NCBI GenBank assembly: GCA_973895155.1
Contig: OZ316897.1
Location: forward strand, 6,138,001-6,202,000
Length of the DNA stretch: 64,000 nt
Direction of reading: 5' to 3'
Source: Marsupella aquatica
Lineage: Eukaryota > Marchantiophyta
Position numbers and translations under genes: made by a program. The first letter of the stretch is position 1; each line of letters starts with the position of its first letter. This document shows, piece by piece, positions 60,410 through 64,000 of the stretch. The notes beneath the pieces were generated by a model. The model was not told the origin of the DNA, made no database searches, and saw only the letters and a list, made by a program, of their open reading frames with translations.

Positions 60410-61536
60410 CTAACATGGTAACATGCCTATGCCCACTTCCTTGGGTGTCTCCAACATCACCAAAACCAGATTATCCTTGTGGGCCCATCGTATGATATGG
60501 TAGGGCCTCGTATATCTGGGAGCCAGCTTCCTACTTATGTTCCTGTGGCATTGCTCAGGTCTCAGTTGCAACCAGATGCTCTCCCCAATTTCAAAGCTTA
60601 CTTGGCGTTAATGTTTATCCCCTTGCTCCTTGTACCGACTTTGGGCAAAGGTCATACCCTTGGTAGCCGCTTCCACAACTAGGCACCGCTCTTGAATAAA
60701 ATTGTCCGCAAAAGGAACCTTGCTTTCTATCCGCCAAGCTTCTGGATTTATGAACTAGGAGGGTGCCCTTGGCGTCCTCCCTATGGCCAACACAAACGGC
60801 GCAAACCCCGTTGCCAAATGCTTGGTCGAGTTATACCTAAACTCAGCCATTGTTAAGTGCTTTACCCAATCCTTTTGATTGGCCATCACAAAATGACGCA
60901 AATAGTCTTCCATGATACCATTCACCCATTTTGTTTGGCCGTTCGTCTCATGATGATATGCTAATCCTCTAGTAAGGTCTGTGTTGGATAACCAGAACAA
61001 CGCCTTCTAGAAGTGGCCTGTGAGCTGCGGTCAGACAGGATATGCAATGGCAATCCGCATTGTTGAAAGACATTGTCAAACACTAGACCGGCAACCTCTC
61101 GGGCTGAAATCATTTTTGTAGTCGGCAAGAAATACGTCATCTTGGAAAAAGAATCCATGATTGTTAAGATGGAGTTACTGTCGCAAGACTTAGGTAACCC
61201 CACAATGAAGTCCATGGAGATGGACTCCCATGGAGCCACGGCTACAGGTAAAGGTTGCAGAAGTCCTCCTTTTGCCCTATATACTTTTTGGTTCTTTTGG
61301 CACGAGTCACAACTTTGCACGTGGCGAAGGACCAATTACTTCATGTCTAGCCAGTACACATCTCGCAACATACTACGGTACATAGCAGCCTGTCCGCCGT
61401 GACCACCCCAGGGCAAGTTGTGGTACTTTTGAAGAACCTCATGTCTTAGAGACTCTAGTATGTACATACACCTTTGCTTGTATCGCCATAATTGGACATC
61501 ATGCGTGGCATCCAACCCCAATGAAATGTGCCTCAC
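60410..61536 (-). pseudogene. Gypsy B integrase, broken
   Basis: 61536-61336 carries the zinc-finger region with its His (NLPWGGHGGQAAMYRSMLRD). 61335-60961 carries the catalytic Asp residues (MDFIVGLPKS, LHILSDR). 61000-60755 in another frame carries the Glu region (AYHHETNGQTKWVNGIMEDY, KDWVKHLTMAEFRYNSTKHL). Sequence down to 60410 encodes the C-terminal tail (ISRKLAP, RWAHKD) but is cut before the chromodomain. Frame changes near 61030 and stops in the tail abolish function. Confidence 0.85.
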
Positions 61537-61689
61537 CTTGCCTTGGCTACCCCCATAACTGCTTTGTCATTCCTTGGCTAACCTATCATCCCCATACGCC
61601 TCGGCCAGAATCTTCGGCCACTCAAATTTGAGCATCGTGATCCCATTGACACTATTTTGGACGGTCTTTACGCGATAAAGCGTCAGCTA

Positions 61690-62177
61690 CCGTGTTTGTC
61701 TTCCCAGGAACGTGACAAACTTCAAAATTGAAATCCGCCAAGAACATCTGCCAATGCATTTCCTTGGGGTTCAACCCTTGGCTTAGAACTGATCGGCGAG
61801 CTATCTGTGTGTATTATCACATTGGGACCGTTCTTAAGGTAAATCTCCCACTTCTTCAACGCATAGATCACCACATACATTTCCCTCTTCGGGGTGATCC
61901 AATGATTTTCCAACTTACATGACTCAAAGGCCACTGGACACCCATCTTGGTGTAGAAAGGCGCTAATGGCATAATCACTTGCGTCTATCCAAATCTTGAA
62001 CGGTTTCCCCATCTTAGGTAACTTTAGAATTGGCGGCGTTATCATTAGTCGCTTGAGTTCTAGGAATGCTAACTCACAATCTTGTGTCCACACAAACATT
62101 TTGTTTTTTGTCATTAGCGCATTTAGGGGCCTCGCGATCCTTGCATAGAATTTCATGTATCTCCAATAGAACCCCAT
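61690..62177 (-). pseudogene. Gypsy B RNase H
   Basis: 62177-61722 reads FYWRYMKFYARIARPLNALM, FVWTQDCELAFLELKRLMIT, IWIDASDYAISAFLHQDGCP, KREMYVVIYALKKWEIYLKN, VIIHTDSSPISSKPRVEP. It loses the frame around HTDS and near 61740, with the tether (HVPGKTNTVADALSR) continuing in another frame to about 61670. Catalytic acidic residues are still visible. Confidence 0.85.
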
Positions 62178-62385
62178 AAATCCTAAGAAGGCCCTAATTT
62201 GCCTTACATTGGATGGGCGTTCCCATTCTTTGATCTCCTTAAGCTTGTCCTAACTAGGCGTAATCCCCTCCGGGGAAAAGGTATGGGCAAGGAACTAAAT
62301 CTCATTCATTGCAAACTTGCACTTACTAGGTTTAGCAAAGAGACGAGCCTTACAAAGGCAAGAGAATACTTACTTGAGCAATTGC

Positions 62386-62960
62386 TCAATCATGTTCCTC
62401 GAACATTTTTGAGTAGATCAGGATGTCATCAATAAAGACTACCACTCCTTGGTCCAACAAGTCATGAAAGATGGTATTCATCATTTTCATAAATGTTGCA
62501 GTTGCATTATACAACCCAAATGGCATAACCAAAAACTCGTAGGATCTGAACCTTGTGCGCAATGTGGTCTTATACTTGTCTCCCTTAGCCATGCAGATTT
62601 GGTAATACCCAGACCGCAAGTCCACCTTTGAAAACTTCTTAGCTCCGGAGAGGCAAGCAAAGAGGTCATCCATATGAGATAACGGGTACTTGTTCTTTAC
62701 CGTTTGCTCATTAAGGGCCCCAGTAATGTGCACACAATCTCAAAGTACCATCCTTTTTGGACACAAACAGCACGTGCGCCAATAAGGACTCTTACAAGGA
62801 CAAATGAACCCTTGGTCAGTCAACTCTTCCAAGGCGTTCTTCAACATCATTTGTTCATTCAGGTTTAGACGGTAAGGAGCTTTCTAAGCCTGAGGAGCCA
62901 AACCTGGCTCCAACTCAACTTGGTGATCCACTTCCCTCCGTGGGGGGTAAACCTTTAGGT
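62386..62960 (-). pseudogene. Gypsy B reverse transcriptase
   Basis: 62733-62386: [58 protein letters not shown], and an intact catalytic box [10 protein letters not shown]. Upstream 62740-62960 encodes the LEELTDQGFICP and PYWRTCCLC-like finger region in broken frames. Downstream, the RT-RNase H connection (62180-62390) is also shifted. Compare gypsy A, which lost the second catalytic Asp. Confidence 0.9.
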
Positions 62961-62965
62961 AGCTT

Positions 62966-63240
62966 CTACGAGAGCACGTCATTGAATTCCTCTAAAATTT
63001 TGGAAATTTGACCGTAGTTGGGCCCAAACTTACTTGACTTAGCTTTTGGCTGTTTAGCAGCCTCCTTAATCGGGTGGAGATGAAAGAAGAAGCATTCTTG
63101 TCCACCCTTGAAGTCCTTCCACCATTGCTTCGCCAATACACACGGAGACAACCATGACATTTTACTTACTTGGAGAAATCTTTCTTTATTTTCGGTAATT
63201 TTGTGTACAACCATGGGCTCACCGCCCTTATCAAGAAAGG
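62966..63240 (-). CDS. Gypsy B protease-RT linker region
   Basis: Frame ending ILEEFNDVLS, with KQWWKDFKGGQECFFFHLHP in common with gypsy A 42330-42500. The first residues of the open frame (beyond 63240) are unrelated flank. Structural linker; no catalytic motif. Confidence 0.7.
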
Positions 63241-63440
63241 GGAATTTACAAACAACAGCAAACAGGTAATAGTAATAGCGAACAGTATTTGCTACCAATG
63301 AATAGTATTAGGCTACTAGTGAACAGTGATATAAAAAACCCAAGACTAAAGAAGCTTTTGGCACTACTGACATAGAAAGTGAGAGGACCAAAGTGGCCTA
63401 GAATGAAACAGAACAAAATGGAAACATAACTCATCCTCAA
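63241..63440. other. Junction between gypsy B and the next element
   Basis: About 200 bp of AT-rich sequence with AATAGTATT/GAACAGT words; no gene. Homology to gypsy A stops at its left edge and gypsy C coding begins at its right. Confidence 0.5.
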
Positions 63441-63851
63441 AGAAACAAATACATCATCTTGGCTACGGATTATGCGACTAAGTGGGTGGAAGCCAGGCCA
63501 ACAACAAAGGACGATGCAGTCACCACGGCTCGGTTTATGTATGAGCAATTCTTTACAAGGTATGGAGCACCCCTAGAGTTAGTAAGTGATAGGGGAACTC
63601 ATTTCTTGAATGACATAGTCAGCTGTTTAAATGAGCAATACCTAGTACGTCATCGGCCTACCACCCCTTACCACCCAAAAGCGAATGGGCTAACCGAACA
63701 AGCGAATGGCATCATTGGTAAGATCTTAAACAAAACAGTGGCCCAAAACAAAATTGATTGGGATGATGAATTGTTTGCTGTTGTCTTTGCTTACAATTTA
63801 GCCTACAAGTCCACCACCGGCCATACACCCTTCTTTTTAACCTTTGCATAG
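63440..63851 (+). CDS. Gypsy C integrase core (different gypsy lineage)
   Basis: 130 residues: ATDYATKWVEARPTTKDDAV (first Asp), LELVSDRGTHFLNDIV (second Asp), TTPYHPKANGLTEQANGIIG (Glu), AYKSTTGHTPFFLTFA. All three catalytic residues of the D,D,E core are present. The wording (DYATKWVEA, YHPQANG-type) is of non-chromovirus Ty3/gypsy elements such as the Tat/Athila side, unlike A and B. TAG at 63849-63851 interrupts it; the next codons read EALVPIQLEIPTF, the normal continuation. The element runs off the window. Confidence 0.85.
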
Positions 63852-64000
63852 GAAGCGTTAGTACCCATACAACTTGAGATTCCTACATTTCAGGTTACAA
63901 TTAAGGAGAGATCGTCAGAGGAAGAAAGCTTATGCATTTATCAAATTATTGCAACGTGTATGTTTAGAAGCATTTATTGATAAGTGCAATGGCAACTATA

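Larger units (their letters stand above)
56436..63240 (-). mobile_element. Gypsy B: inverted, partly deleted chromovirus of the gypsy A family
   Basis: Minus-strand relative of gypsy A: LTR (56436-60402, split by an insertion), integrase (60410-61536), RNase H (61690-62177), RT (62386-62960) and the protease-RT linker (to about 63240). Compared with A it lacks the chromodomain, the post-pol region and the first roughly 255 bp of the LTR (junction near 60402). The gag, protease and 5' LTR side is cut at about 63240. It keeps some catalytic residues that A has lost (RT Asp-Asp, zinc-finger His) but has its own stops. Confidence 0.9.

Overview
The window looks like a transposon-rich intergenic region from a land-plant nuclear genome. 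The signs are Ty3/gypsy chromoviruses primed by initiator-Met tRNA, En/Spm (CACTA) transposons with plant tnp2/DUF4218/DUF4216 modules, plant-type telomere repeats (GGGTTTA) inside an LTR, and one intact DNMT3-like cytosine methyltransferase joined to the plant domain DUF3444. From memory, DNMT3 is retained in bryophytes, lycophytes, ferns and gymnosperms but not in flowering plants, so a seedless plant or gymnosperm is the best guess. The species cannot be named from this sequence alone.

Layout. 1-640: end of an unidentified element with short tandem repeats. 643-5378: 3' part of a CACTA element (CACTA-2, + strand), all genes broken. 5379-16456: low-repeat island whose only convincing host gene is the DNMT3-DUF3444 gene (12266-14074, - strand, intact, intronless), with a duplicated stretch just upstream. 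16457-17594: tandem repeats, a TATA box and an unrecognised reading frame with one in-frame UAG, cut off at 17590 by the next element. 17590-about 47850: Family X copy 1, an unrecognised repeat-encoded protein with a helical N-terminal module and a coiled coil. It is split at 21310 by chromovirus gypsy A (21315-47185, duplication CCAAA), which is itself split by a 17.3-kb CACTA element (CACTA-1, 22907-40179, duplication CTA). About 48200-52511: Family X copy 2, opposite strand. 53035-54820: a diverged third relative. 56436-63240: inverted, deleted chromovirus gypsy B, whose LTR carries a 2.7-kb solo-LTR-like insertion. 63440-64000: integrase of a different gypsy lineage.

CACTA-1 carries, besides a broken transposase (TNPD) and a TNPA-like second gene, about 9.4 kb of extra sequence with fragments of an EDM2-like PHD protein, a tandem-BRCT protein and an F-box-like protein on the transposase strand. 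Nearly every transposon gene has stops or frameshifts, several readable as C-to-T changes at positions where the family has CGA, CAA or CAG. This fits long-term cytosine methylation, the process the one intact gene would serve.
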